Source of the DNA: an uncultured Mycobacteriaceae bacterium
GTDB taxonomy: Bacteria; Actinomycetota; Actinomycetes; Mycobacteriales; Mycobacteriaceae
Assembly: GCA_902826815.1 (NCBI GenBank)
Contig: CADEGF010000062.1
Coordinates: 1 to 36,212 of the forward strand
Direction: 5' to 3'
DNA: 36,212 nucleotides
The notes under the pieces were generated by a model. That model was not told where the DNA came from, did not search any database, and saw only the letters and a list, made by a program, of their open reading frames with translations. Shown one piece after another: positions 1 through 7,740 of this stretch; the first letter of the stretch is position 1, and the number at the start of each line of letters is the position of its first letter. Position numbers and translations under genes: made by a program.

Positions 1-80
1 TGGTGGTACGACCCATTCCAACCCCAACCACCACCCACCAACAACTAGGTCCCAGCTCCAACACCGAACATTCGCGGCTT
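1..80. other. Non-coding edge segment with G-rich minus strand
   Basis: No gene is supported here; this is the region downstream of the acyl-CoA dehydrogenase stop codon. On the minus strand, positions 40 to 19 read as runs of two to four G separated by one or two T, a pattern that could form a two-layer G-quadruplex in the 3' untranslated part of the transcript. No hairpin followed by a T-run was seen. Confidence 0.4.
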
Positions 81-1364
81 CTAACGCCGGTTGCGGAAGT
101 ACTGCTTGTACGCCTCGGCCGACTCGCGCAGTCCCGGATCGGCCTCGAACTTCGGCTCGAACTTGGCCCACGCCGCCTCTTTCTTGGCGGGCAGATACTC
201 CGTCGGCCAGTACGGATGCGTCTGCGGCGAGTAGTCGCGCAACACCCGGCGCGCGACAGTTGCCTTGTGCACCTCGTCGGCGCCGTCGGCCAGACCCATC
301 GTCGGTGCGCTCGCGTACATCGCCTGCAGCGGGGTCAGATCGGTGGTGCCGAGCGAGCCGAGGATGTGCACCGCGTTGAACGACACCTCCTGCAGCACCT
401 TGGCCATCGTGAACTTGACGGTGGCGATGTCGGTGCGGGCTTCCTTTGTGCTGGAATTGTCGATCTTCCAAGCGGTTTCGAGCACCAGCAGCCGGAGCAT
501 GCGGATGGCGGCGTAGGAGTCGGCGATCTTCTCCTGCACCATCTGATGCTCGGCGATGATCTTGCCGTGCGACTCGCGCGACAGCGCCCGCTCGCACATC
601 ATGTCGAAGGCCAGCTTGCACTGGGCGATGGTGCGCATCGCGTGGTGAATACGGCCGCCGCCGAGCCTGCGCTGCGCCAGCGTCTTGGCGCCGTCCTCGG
701 GGCCGAGCAGATGGTCGAGCGGTATCCGGACATCGCGGTAGATGATGTGGTTGTGGTTGCGGGGCTCCGGCTGGATCTCCACGCCGGGTGTCTTGCGCGG
801 CACGACGAACATGCCGTTGGTACACATGACGAACAGGATGTCCGCGACACGGCCCGCCGACGTGAACCACTTCTCACCGTTGATCACCCACTCGTCGCCG
901 TCGCGGACCGCGGTGGTCTTGAACAGGTTGGGATCGGACCCGCCCTGCGGTTCGGTCATCGAGTACGCCGAGAAGATGTCCTGGTTCAGCAGCGGCTCCA
1001 GCCACCGCTTCTTCTGCTCCTCGGTGCCGAACGCGGCGAGCATCTCCATGTTCCCGGTGTCGGGCGCCGCGGCGCCGAACATCTGCGGGGCGCCCTGATA
1101 GCGGCCGATGATCTCGTTCAGCAGCGCCAGCTTGAGCTGGCCGAAGCCGGGCCCGCCGAGTTCCTCGTCGAGGAACAGCGCCCACAGGCCCTGGTCCTTG
1201 ATCTGCTGCTGCAGGCCCCGGACGTAGGCCTTCACCCGCGGGTCGGGCGAGCGGACCGCGTAGGGGAAGACGAACTCGAGCGGTTCGACCTCCTCTCTGC
1301 AGAACTCCTCGACCCAGTCGAGCTTTTTCTGAAATTCCGCATCCGTCGAGAAGTCCCATGCCAT
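81..1364 (-). CDS. Acyl-CoA dehydrogenase (FadE family)
   Basis: Predicted 427-residue FAD-dependent acyl-CoA dehydrogenase, which introduces the alpha-beta double bond into a CoA thioester and passes electrons to electron-transfer flavoprotein. The family signature YSMTEPQGGSDP lies near residues 134-145, followed by the INGEKWFTSAG segment typical of the middle beta domain. The C-terminal ADGADEVHKATVARRVL stretch resembles the ACAD10/ACAD11 and FadE2 branch rather than short-chain enzymes. Length is normal for a complete enzyme. The ATG at 1364 starts MAWDF, with a weak GAGG just upstream. It lies 33 bases behind the DUF4267 gene on the same strand, so it may be the last gene of that operon. 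The acyl substrate cannot be read from the sequence. Confidence 0.93.
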   Translation of the reverse strand: MAWDFSTDAEFQKKLDWVEEFCREEVEPLEFVFPYAVRSPDPRVKAYVRGLQQQIKDQGLWALFLDEELGGPGFGQLKLALLNEIIGRYQGAPQMFGAAAPDTGNMEMLAAFGTEEQKKRWLEPLLNQDIFSAYSMTEPQGGSDPNLFKTTAVRDGDEWVINGEKWFTSAGRVADILFVMCTNGMFVVPRKTPGVEIQPEPRNHNHIIYRDVRIPLDHLLGPEDGAKTLAQRRLGGGRIHHAMRTIAQCKLAFDMMCERALSRESHGKIIAEHQMVQEKIADSYAAIRMLRLLVLETAWKIDNSSTKEARTDIATVKFTMAKVLQEVSFNAVHILGSLGTTDLTPLQAMYASAPTMGLADGADEVHKATVARRVLRDYSPQTHPYWPTEYLPAKKEAAWAKFEPKFEADPGLRESAEAYKQYFRNRR

Positions 1365-1397
1365 ACCTCGAGATTCTGCCCCACCGCGTCCGGGTGC

Positions 1398-1772
1398 TTA
1401 GGAAATGAGCAGAAGCGCGGAAGTCACGAGCATGACGACGGCGGTGACGCCATGGACTCCAAGGGCGATTGATTTGGAGCCGCCGTTGCCGAGCACGATG
1501 GCCGCGTCGGCGAGCGGAATGATCGTGGCGGCCAGCAGCACCCAGCCGAGCAGGTGGGTCGCGCCCGCAGCCATCAGGATGACGACAATCAACCCCGATG
1601 CGATGTCGCGGACCCCCTTGACGCTCAGATACGCCCGCACGAACTGCTGGTCGGGTTGTGCAGGCACACCGTAGCCGGTGGCGGCGATGCGCGGCGCGAC
1701 GATGAACCGAGCGCCGATGAAGATGATGCCCGCGGCGATGAGTCCGGCAAGCGTGTAGGCGGTCGCAGTCAT
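1398..1772 (-). CDS. Small DUF4267-type membrane protein
   Basis: A 124-residue very hydrophobic protein with about four membrane segments: roughly residues 5-23, a second near 45-65 after a loop containing GYGVP, and two at the C-terminal end. The N-terminal TAYTLAGLIAAGIIFIGARF stretch followed by FIVAPRIAATGYGVP looks like the DUF4267 family; function unknown. A longer reading frame extends upstream to 1862, but the ATG at 1772 has a clean AGGAG eight bases before it and gives the expected family N-terminus, so I start there. It sits 22 bases after the NIPSNAP-like gene and 33 bases before the acyl-CoA dehydrogenase, all on the minus strand, and is probably co-transcribed with them. Confidence 0.82.
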   Translation of the reverse strand: MTATAYTLAGLIAAGIIFIGARFIVAPRIAATGYGVPAQPDQQFVRAYLSVKGVRDIASGLIVVILMAAGATHLLGWVLLAATIIPLADAAIVLGNGGSKSIALGVHGVTAVVMLVTSALLLIS

Positions 1773-1794
1773 GTCGAGCACTCCTGGGGCTTCA

Positions 1795-2112
1795 TCAGTG
1801 AATCGGTGAAAATGATGTCGGGGCAAGCAGAACCGACGCAACGTCGACGATCTCGTCGACATCGAAGCCGGCCATGTCGTCGCGGAATTCCGGGCTGGTC
1901 ATGATGTGCCGCGTGAGTTGTTCGGGATCGGCGCTCGGCGGGTAGCGGATCAGCGCGACGAGTCGATTCGCGCCGCCGCTTCGCTCGGTCCACACACCGT
2001 GGGTGGTGACACCGAATGTCGTGAAGGTCGCCAGGTGGCGGGCCCAGTGCACCATCGCGTACTGCTGCAGAGCTTCGGGGGACCGCAGGGTGTAGATCCT
2101 GAGCTGGAACAT
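1795..2112 (-). CDS. NIPSNAP-family small protein
   Basis: A 105-residue soluble protein beginning MFQLRIYTLRS and continuing with a YAMVHWARHL stretch, the pattern of NIPSNAP / dimeric alpha-beta barrel proteins (ferredoxin-like fold). Some members of this fold act on small organic substrates; no catalytic role can be assigned here. The start is the ATG at 2112, whose A is also the last base of the upstream TGA (TGATG), so translation is likely coupled to the DUF1772 gene. A longer in-frame extension to 2190 reads inside the upstream gene and is rejected. Confidence 0.8.
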   Translation of the reverse strand: MFQLRIYTLRSPEALQQYAMVHWARHLATFTTFGVTTHGVWTERSGGANRLVALIRYPPSADPEQLTRHIMTSPEFRDDMAGFDVDEIVDVASVLLAPTSFSPIH

Positions 2113-2588
2113 CAGATCGCCAGCACTACGCACAGAGCGGCCACTGCCAGGCCTTGCAATATCGCGCGGGCGCCGATGACTCCGTCCCAATGTGCCTGCA
2201 GCACCCGCCCATTCGGCACCGTCTTCCCGGCGGCGGCAGCCGCTGTCAGTTGTCGGTTGATTGGTGCGCTCACCCGTGCGTAGAGGACGAGCCAGACCAA
2301 CAGCAGGACCAGCGCGGCGCCTGCGGCGATCGCCTGTGCCCAGTGTCCGGCAACCGCGGCCAGCACCACGCTTGTCGCGGTGGCGACAACTCCGAGCACT
2401 CCGGGCACCGGCATCCGTCGGTCGCCGTATCGATGCACGCTTCCCATGACCGCGACAAGGGCACGGTCGTCGACCGATGCCAAGGCAGGTCGGAGCACGA
2501 TCGCGCAGAACGTGTCGGTGCCGTAGACCACCGCGGTCCCCGCCACCGCGGTCAGTGCGGCGGCACGGATGATGAGGTCCAAGACCAT
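2112..2588 (-). CDS. DUF1772-family membrane protein
   Basis: A 158-residue integral membrane protein with about four hydrophobic segments, including one near the N-terminus (VLDLIIRAAALTAVAGTAVV), a central pair, and one at the C-terminal end (AILQGLAVAALCVVLAI). The overall pattern, including the PINRQL segment and the conserved W in QAHWDG, fits the DUF1772 family, whose function is unknown. I chose the ATG at 2588 because AGGGGAG lies seven bases upstream; an in-frame extension to 2621 runs into the promoter region. It is the first gene of a minus-strand run with the NIPSNAP-like, DUF4267 and acyl-CoA dehydrogenase genes, and is divergent from a TetR regulator. Confidence 0.82.
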   Translation of the reverse strand: MVLDLIIRAAALTAVAGTAVVYGTDTFCAIVLRPALASVDDRALVAVMGSVHRYGDRRMPVPGVLGVVATATSVVLAAVAGHWAQAIAAGAALVLLLVWLVLYARVSAPINRQLTAAAAAGKTVPNGRVLQAHWDGVIGARAILQGLAVAALCVVLAI

Positions 2589-2612
2589 GTCGTAACTCCC
2601 CTCAGGTCGAAC

Positions 2613-2626
2613 TGCTAGCAATGCTA
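2613..2626. promoter_or_regulatory. Candidate TetR operator (overlapping palindromes)
   Basis: Two palindromes overlap in the divergent gap: TGCTAGCA at 2613-2620 (perfect) and TAGCA-A-TGCTA at 2616-2626. They lie 25 bases upstream of the DUF1772 start and before a candidate -10 box TAGTAT (2659-2664) of the TetR gene. The position suits autoregulation and control of the minus-strand run. This is an inference from symmetry and position only. Confidence 0.4.
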
Positions 2627-2687
2627 ACCCCGTGCCCGGCTCGCGTCAATAGCGGCGCTAGTATTTCTGTCAGTGATACCATCAGGT

Positions 2688-3257
2688 ATGGCCATCCAGG
2701 ATCGACGTGAACGTGAGCGAGCCGCCCGCCGACGGCTGATCATCACAACGGCCCGCAAGATGGCGGAGGCCGACGGGTGGGATGCCGTCACCACGCGTCG
2801 ACTGTCCACCGAGATCGAATACAGCCAGCCAGTGTTGTACAAGCACTTCAGCGGCATGGATCAGATCGCTGAGGCGGTCGCCGTCGACGGGTTCGACGAG
2901 CTCGCGGAGGTGATTCGAGCCGCCCGCGCCCGCTCCCGCACGGCCACCGGCGCCCTGACCCGGGCCGGACGCGCCTACCTCGACTTCGCCCGCGAGAATC
3001 CGGCCGTTTACGACGCGATGTTCACCCGTGCGACGAACTTGCGCTTCGCGGCTCAGGACACACCGCCTGCGTTGACGGCGGGCTTCGCCGAGCTGCGCCA
3101 AGCGATCGGCCTCGTTGCTGACGAGCACGATGCGGATGCGCTCACCGAGGTGTTCTGGGCTGCGCTGCACGGGCTGGTCGCCCTCGGCCGCGCCGGCCGG
3201 CTACGCCCCGGTCACGACGCGGAACGGCTCCGACTGCTCGTCAATCAGTTCGCCTGA
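2688..3257 (+). CDS. TetR-family regulator with WHG-type C-terminal domain
   Basis: A 189-residue TetR regulator. The N-terminal helix-turn-helix covers about residues 15-60, with recognition-helix region TTRRLSTEIEYSQPVLYKHF in the usual place. The C-terminal part contains FWAALHGLVALGRAGRL, matching the TetR WHG ligand-binding domain. It is divergent from the DUF1772-NIPSNAP-DUF4267-acyl-CoA dehydrogenase run and probably represses it and itself. The ATG at 2688 gives a normal TetR N-terminus; an in-frame GTG at 2673 is also possible because a TAGTAT box at 2659-2664 would place the transcript start within a few bases of it. Its 3' end overlaps the convergent acyl-CoA synthetase gene by 13 bases. 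The ligand is unknown. Confidence 0.88.
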   Translation: MAIQDRRERERAARRRLIITTARKMAEADGWDAVTTRRLSTEIEYSQPVLYKHFSGMDQIAEAVAVDGFDELAEVIRAARARSRTATGALTRAGRAYLDFARENPAVYDAMFTRATNLRFAAQDTPPALTAGFAELRQAIGLVADEHDADALTEVFWAALHGLVALGRAGRLRPGHDAERLRLLVNQFA

Positions 3258-5275
3258 TGTGAAATCAGCAGCGCATCGACTGCCACGACCCCTCGATGCG
3301 ACGCGATCACGGGGTTGGCCTCGACGGCGTCGACGACATCGCCGATCTCGATCGCGATCTGCGAGAACGCCGCGATGACGTCCGCAAGCGCGTCGATGTC
3401 GACCGCGGGCGCACCGCGCCAACCGTCCAGAAGGGGGCGGACGCGCAGCCCGTCGAGCAGGCTGCGGGCGCCCGAATGCGTCACCGGCGGGCAGGCCACC
3501 ACCCGGTCGGCGAGCAACTCGACCATGGTGCCGCCCGCCGCCACGATCAACAGCGGACCGAACGCCGGGTCGCGCACGACGCCGACCGAGATCTCGACCC
3601 CCGCCTGGATCATCGGCTCGACGGTCGCCGCGGGCCCGAGCGCATCCGCCATGGTCGCGTGCGCCGCGCGCAGCGCGTCTGCGTCGGCGATGTCGAGCAC
3701 AACGCCGCCGACATCGCTCTTGTGCGCGGTACCAACGGTTTTCAGCGCGACCGGGTATCCAATCGCATCGGCTGCCGCAACGGCGTCATCGGCGGTGTCG
3801 GCGCTCCGGATATCCACCACGGGCACCCCGTAGTCTGCCAACAGCTCAAAGGGCGGCACCTCACCCGCGAGCCTGGCGGCCCACCGCGTCCCCCGCGCCG
3901 AGTCCACCGGGACGTCGGCGGGTTCGACGGGCAGCGGCCACCTCGCAAGGTGCGCCAGTGCCGACAGTCCGCTGCGCGCACCCTCCAACACTGGAATTCC
4001 GTTGTCCCGCAGACGCTGCGAAGTAAATAGGTCGATCGCCGACGCCATCGACGCTATGACGGCGATCGGTGCGTCGGTGAGCTTGGCGACGTCGGTGACC
4101 GCATCGGCGTAGGCGGTGTCGCCGTCGAACTCGGTGACCAGGTCGACCGCGAGCGCCGTCACGGCGACGGCCGGATCGTCGACCATGGCGCGCAGGCAGG
4201 CGCCGAACAGGTTCCTGGTATCGGCGCCTGTGCCCCACACGTCGAGCGGGTTGGTCGCCGCCAACCCGTCGTCGAGCATGGCTCCGATAGTGGTCAGTGT
4301 GTCGGGTGCGAGGTCGGCGAACTCGACGCCCAGCTCGTGGGCTAGGTCGGCGACCAGCGCACGTTCGGCGCCCGAATCGTGCACGGTCGCAATGCCTCCG
4401 CGCTTCGCCCGGCGTCCTGCCGAGAACAACTCGACGGTGTCGCCGAACTCGGCAAGATCGCTGACGTGGACGGCACCGACGGAGGTGCAGAAGGCCTGCC
4501 ACGCGACTGCCTCGCCCGCCAACGCGCCCGAGTGCGCTGCCACCATGGCCCGACCTCTCGGGGAGCCGCCGACGGTAAGGATTACCACGGGCACGTCCTG
4601 CTCGGCTGCGCGCAGCACCGCACCCCGCAGCCGCGGAACATCGCGCGGTGTCTCGAGAAGCAGCCCGATGACCCGGGTATCGGGGTCGTCGAGCGCGTAG
4701 TCGACGTAGTCGGCGGTACTGGTGACGAGCTCCTGGCCCGACGACACCGCAAGCCGGAAACCGAAGCCGCGCCGGGCCCGAAGCAGTGTGGAGAACGCCG
4801 AACCCGAATGGGTGACGAGGCTGACGCCTCCGCCCGGCAACGGGTCCGGCTCAAGATAGCCGAGAGCGCGAACCCCGAAAGCGTTGTTCACGAAGCCCAT
4901 ACAGCCCGCACCGCATACCGCCATCCCGGCTTCGGCGGCGATGGTCGTGATTTCATCGCGTAGTCCGTGCGCGGAGCCGAACAGCACGGCCGATCTTGCG
5001 CCCGCCGCGGCGGCCGCCGCCAACTGCTCGGGCAGCACCGCGTCGGGCACGCCGAGCAAGGCGACGTCGACGGGCCCGTCCAGATCGCCGATCGACGGCA
5101 CACACGGCAGGTCGCCGATCCGGTCGTAGCGCGGGTTGACCAGATGAAAGCGCGCCGAACCCCGTTGCGCCTCAATGATCATCCGCGATCCGAGGCTGTC
5201 CGGGCGGGCGCTCGCACCCACCAGCGCCATCGACCGCGCACCGAGCATGGCCGCGGTGCTCTCTGCTCGACTCAC
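3245..5275 (-). CDS. ADP-forming acyl-CoA synthetase (acetate-CoA ligase type)
   Basis: A 676-residue single-chain NDP-forming acyl-CoA synthetase. Domains in order: a CoA-binding Rossmann domain (residues about 10-135), a succinyl-CoA-ligase-like region with the phosphohistidine motif AAHSGALAG (His about 248), and a C-terminal ATP-grasp part from about 450, with AHKSDVGGVVL and a terminal EANPV segment. Such enzymes interconvert a carboxylic acid plus CoA plus ATP with acyl-CoA plus ADP. The start is a GTG at 5275 with GAGG directly upstream; an ATG at 5248 is an alternative. It lies 90 bases downstream of the flavoprotein gene on the same strand and may share its promoter. The acid substrate is unknown, though the neighbourhood suggests an amine-derived acid. 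Confidence 0.88.
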   Translation of the reverse strand: MSRAESTAAMLGARSMALVGASARPDSLGSRMIIEAQRGSARFHLVNPRYDRIGDLPCVPSIGDLDGPVDVALLGVPDAVLPEQLAAAAAAGARSAVLFGSAHGLRDEITTIAAEAGMAVCGAGCMGFVNNAFGVRALGYLEPDPLPGGGVSLVTHSGSAFSTLLRARRGFGFRLAVSSGQELVTSTADYVDYALDDPDTRVIGLLLETPRDVPRLRGAVLRAAEQDVPVVILTVGGSPRGRAMVAAHSGALAGEAVAWQAFCTSVGAVHVSDLAEFGDTVELFSAGRRAKRGGIATVHDSGAERALVADLAHELGVEFADLAPDTLTTIGAMLDDGLAATNPLDVWGTGADTRNLFGACLRAMVDDPAVAVTALAVDLVTEFDGDTAYADAVTDVAKLTDAPIAVIASMASAIDLFTSQRLRDNGIPVLEGARSGLSALAHLARWPLPVEPADVPVDSARGTRWAARLAGEVPPFELLADYGVPVVDIRSADTADDAVAAADAIGYPVALKTVGTAHKSDVGGVVLDIADADALRAAHATMADALGPAATVEPMIQAGVEISVGVVRDPAFGPLLIVAAGGTMVELLADRVVACPPVTHSGARSLLDGLRVRPLLDGWRGAPAVDIDALADVIAAFSQIAIEIGDVVDAVEANPVIASHRGVVAVDALLISHQAN

Positions 5276-5365
5276 CCTCGTCCCCTGCCCTGCGGGCGTG
5301 GGCCCACCGGTCCTCGCTCGTGCCTCGCTGCGATCCTCACTCGAGTTCGTCTTCGATGGCTGAAC
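5276..5365. other. GC-rich intergenic spacer
   Basis: Ninety bases between two minus-strand genes. On the minus strand it contains GAGGATCGCAGCGAGG followed by CACGAGCGAGGACC, an AGCGAGG-repeating composition I associate with intergenic regions of environmental mycobacteria. No promoter, open frame or terminator is convincing. Confidence 0.3.
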
Positions 5366-6994
5366 TCACGAGCGGCGGAACCTCTTGCGCCCTCGCTTCT
5401 TATCGGCAAGGGCGGCGCGGGCGGCCTGCCATCCCGGAATACCGCAGACGCCGCCACCGGCGTGCGTACCGGAGCTGCCGTTGTACAGCCCCGAGATCGG
5501 CGTGCGGTAGTCCGCGTAGCCCGGCGCAGGTCGCATGTGGAACAACTGCTCCAGCGAAAGCTCACCGTGGAAGATGTTGCCGCCGATCAGGCCGTACTCC
5601 TGCTCCATCTCGTGCGGTCCGACGATGTCGCGGTGCAGGATCGACGATTTGAAGCCCGGCGCCACCTGGTCGTAGAGATCGATGAGCCGATCGGCGTAAG
5701 CGTCGAGTTCCTCGGTGTGCGGCGCGTCGGCCCAGTCGGCGGGCACCCACTGGGTGAACAGCGACATGATATGTGTGCCATCGGGATTGAGCGTCTTGTC
5801 CAGGGTCGTCGGGATGACGCCGTCGCTGAACGGCAGCAGGGCCGGCTTGCCGGCGCGGGCTTCCTGGAACGCCGTCTCGATGAACTCGACGGTCGGCGCC
5901 ATCTCCACCGATCCGGTGTGATGCTCGGCCTGTCCCTTGCTGGGATCGGCGGTGAAGTTGGGCAACTCGCCGAGCGCGAGGTTGATCTTCACCACGCCGC
6001 TTCTGGTCTTGTAGTGCTCGATGTCGCGGACGAAGTCCTGCGGCAGTTCGTTGCGTGGAGTCTGGTCCAGGAACGCGGTTTTCGGGTGCAGCGTGGTGAC
6101 AACGACCGGTGCGTGGATCTCGTCGCCGTTCTCGAGCACGGCGCCCTGCACGCGCCCGTTGCGCACCAGCATCTTCGCGACGCGGGCGTTGGTCCGGATC
6201 TCGGCGCCGAAACTGCGGGCCGACTTCGCGATCGCCTCCGATACGCCGCCCATACCGCCCTCTGGGTAACCCCAGCTGCCGAGTTGGCCGTCGCCGACGT
6301 CGCCGATCGAGTGATGCGCCATGACGTAGGCGGTGCCCGGTTCACACGGGCCTGCCCAGGTGCCGATGACGCCGTTGACCGCAAGCGCGCCTTTGATTTG
6401 CGGTGATTCAAACCAGTCGTCGAGCAGGTCGGCGATGCTCATGGTGAGCAACCGGGTGACGTCGCCCATCATCCGGGTGGTCATCCCGCGCTGGCTCCAG
6501 CCCAGCTTGGCCAGCTCGAGCAGATCGCTCGGCTTGCGCGAGCCGATGTTGGGCGGAACCTGCGTCAGCAGCGGGCCCATCACCTCGGCGATGCCCTCCA
6601 GCCAGGCGTTCCACTCCGGCCACGCGTCGGCGTCCTTCTTCGACCACTTCGCCAGCTGTTCATGGGTGCGCTTCGGGTCGTCCTCGTAGATTGTGAGCGA
6701 CCCGCCTTCGGGAAAGGCCTGGTAGTACGGGCCCATCGGGTGCACCTTGTAGCCGTGTCGCTCGAGTTCGAGCTCGCGGATGATGGTCGGCGGCATCAGG
6801 CTCATCACGTAGGACAGCCGGGTGACCCGCAGGTGCGGCGCGTCCTCCCACGGCGCCTCGGTGGTGGCCGCCCCTCCGAGTGAGTTACGGGATTCCAGGA
6901 CCAATGTCTTGGCACCCGAGCGGGCGAGATATGCCGCGGAGACCAGCCCGTTGTGGCCGCCGCCGATGACGATGGCGTCGTATGTGTTCGACAT
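5366..6994 (-). CDS. FAD-dependent oxidoreductase, phytoene desaturase / PYROXD2-like
   Basis: A 542-residue flavoprotein. The N-terminal dinucleotide-binding fold is clear (AIVIGGGHNGLVSAAYLA, then an acidic LES end at about residues 35-37), and the C-terminal FAD-closing segment GLYNGSSGTHAGGGVCGIPG is typical of the CrtI/PYROXD2 branch. Members carry out desaturations or amine/alcohol-type oxidations; the substrate here cannot be told. I start at the ATG at 6994, which gives MSNTYDA before the glycine-rich loop, with GAGGG about 11 bases upstream; a frame extension to 7015 is less likely. It is divergent from a TetR gene and heads the run with the acyl-CoA synthetase. A candidate TetR site overlaps its promoter. 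Confidence 0.88.
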   Translation of the reverse strand: MSNTYDAIVIGGGHNGLVSAAYLARSGAKTLVLESRNSLGGAATTEAPWEDAPHLRVTRLSYVMSLMPPTIIRELELERHGYKVHPMGPYYQAFPEGGSLTIYEDDPKRTHEQLAKWSKKDADAWPEWNAWLEGIAEVMGPLLTQVPPNIGSRKPSDLLELAKLGWSQRGMTTRMMGDVTRLLTMSIADLLDDWFESPQIKGALAVNGVIGTWAGPCEPGTAYVMAHHSIGDVGDGQLGSWGYPEGGMGGVSEAIAKSARSFGAEIRTNARVAKMLVRNGRVQGAVLENGDEIHAPVVVTTLHPKTAFLDQTPRNELPQDFVRDIEHYKTRSGVVKINLALGELPNFTADPSKGQAEHHTGSVEMAPTVEFIETAFQEARAGKPALLPFSDGVIPTTLDKTLNPDGTHIMSLFTQWVPADWADAPHTEELDAYADRLIDLYDQVAPGFKSSILHRDIVGPHEMEQEYGLIGGNIFHGELSLEQLFHMRPAPGYADYRTPISGLYNGSSGTHAGGGVCGIPGWQAARAALADKKRGRKRFRRS

Positions 6995-7030
6995 TGCAGT
7001 AGAGCCCTCTTCCACGCCTCGAGCGGCGTC

Positions 7031-7050
7031 TTGACTGACTGTTCAATCTA
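7031..7050. promoter_or_regulatory. Candidate TetR operator, copy 1
   Basis: TTGACTGACTGTTCAATCTA. The core GACTGA-N4-TCAATC (7033-7048) is an almost perfect inverted repeat. It lies between the divergent flavoprotein and TetR genes. The same 20-base word recurs at 10314-10333 with 16 of 20 identical bases, which is strong internal evidence for a shared regulator. Confidence 0.7.
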
Positions 7051-7073
7051 ATCAAGTGTTAGGCTGGAAACAA
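7045..7073 (-). promoter_or_regulatory. Promoter of the flavoprotein operon
   Basis: On the minus strand, TTGTTT (7073-7068), a 17-base spacer and TAGATT (7050-7045) form a good -35/-10 pair. The -10 box lies inside one arm of the candidate TetR site, so a bound repressor would block it. The predicted transcript starts near 7038, leaving a leader of about 44 bases with a GAGGG ribosome-binding site. Confidence 0.55.
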
Positions 7074-7104
7074 GGGGCAACGCTGCTACGACAGGGGGAA
7101 GCAC

Positions 7105-7740
7105 ATGGCCGAACCGGCGCCGGCGACGGAGAACAATGAGCCCCGTCGCATCGAGATGCTCCGCGCGGCGGCGGAACTGATCTGCGAGCGGGGCTTCGGC
7201 GACACCCGCATCGCCGATGTCGCAAAGCGCGCCGGGGTCAGCTCGGCACTCGTCATCTACTACTTCGGCACCCGGGACCGACTACTGGTCGACGCGCTGC
7301 GCTACTCCGAGGAGTCGGGCTACGAAGCCGCCGAGAAGATGCTCGCGGAGCTCCCCTCACTGCGCGAGCGGCTGTCGTTTCTGATCAAGTGGACCTGCGT
7401 GCCGGAGTCCGACAGCGACATGCCCGGCGCATGGGGGCTGTGGTTCGACCTGTGGGCGCAGGCTTTTCGGCACGACGAGGTCAAGGCGGGCCGGGTCGAG
7501 CTCGACGCTCGCTGGCGCAGCATGATCGCCGATGCGGTCAAGTCGGCCGACCTTGACGCCGATGTCGACGCCCGCATGTTCGCGTTGGAGTTCTCCGCCT
7601 TGCTGGACGGCCTGTCCATCCAGGTGGCGCTCGAGGACCCAGAAGTCGATTCCGCGGTGGCCTACGACGTCGCGATGCGGTTCGCCGAGCGGGAGCTCAA
7701 CCTGTCACCCGCGAAGGGCGCTTCGGTCAAGAAACGCTGA
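7105..7740 (+). CDS. TetR-family regulator of the amine-type catabolic cluster
   Basis: A 211-residue TetR regulator with an N-terminal helix-turn-helix at about residues 13-60 (IADVAKRAGVSSALVIYYFG in the recognition region) and a C-terminal domain resembling the BetI / YcdC-like TetR_C group. The ATG at 7105 follows GGGGGAAG at good spacing. A TAGGCT box at 7060-7065 could be its -10. It sits between the flavoprotein and the ABC transporter genes, and near-identical 20-bp palindromic sites occur in its own promoter region and in front of the aminotransferase and binding-protein genes, so it most likely represses the whole cluster. Its 3' end overlaps the convergent transporter ATPase gene by 14 bases. 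The inducer is unknown. Confidence 0.9.
   Translation: MAEPAPATENNEPRRIEMLRAAAELICERGFGDTRIADVAKRAGVSSALVIYYFGTRDRLLVDALRYSEESGYEAAEKMLAELPSLRERLSFLIKWTCVPESDSDMPGAWGLWFDLWAQAFRHDEVKAGRVELDARWRSMIADAVKSADLDADVDARMFALEFSALLDGLSIQVALEDPEVDSAVAYDVAMRFAERELNLSPAKGASVKKR

Noticed and set aside
3-1472. A 489-codon open frame on the plus strand
   Set aside because: It lies opposite the acyl-CoA dehydrogenase; its Arg/Leu/Val/Gly-rich product has no family pattern and reflects GC-rich antisense reading. Similar long antisense frames across the window were set aside for the same reason.
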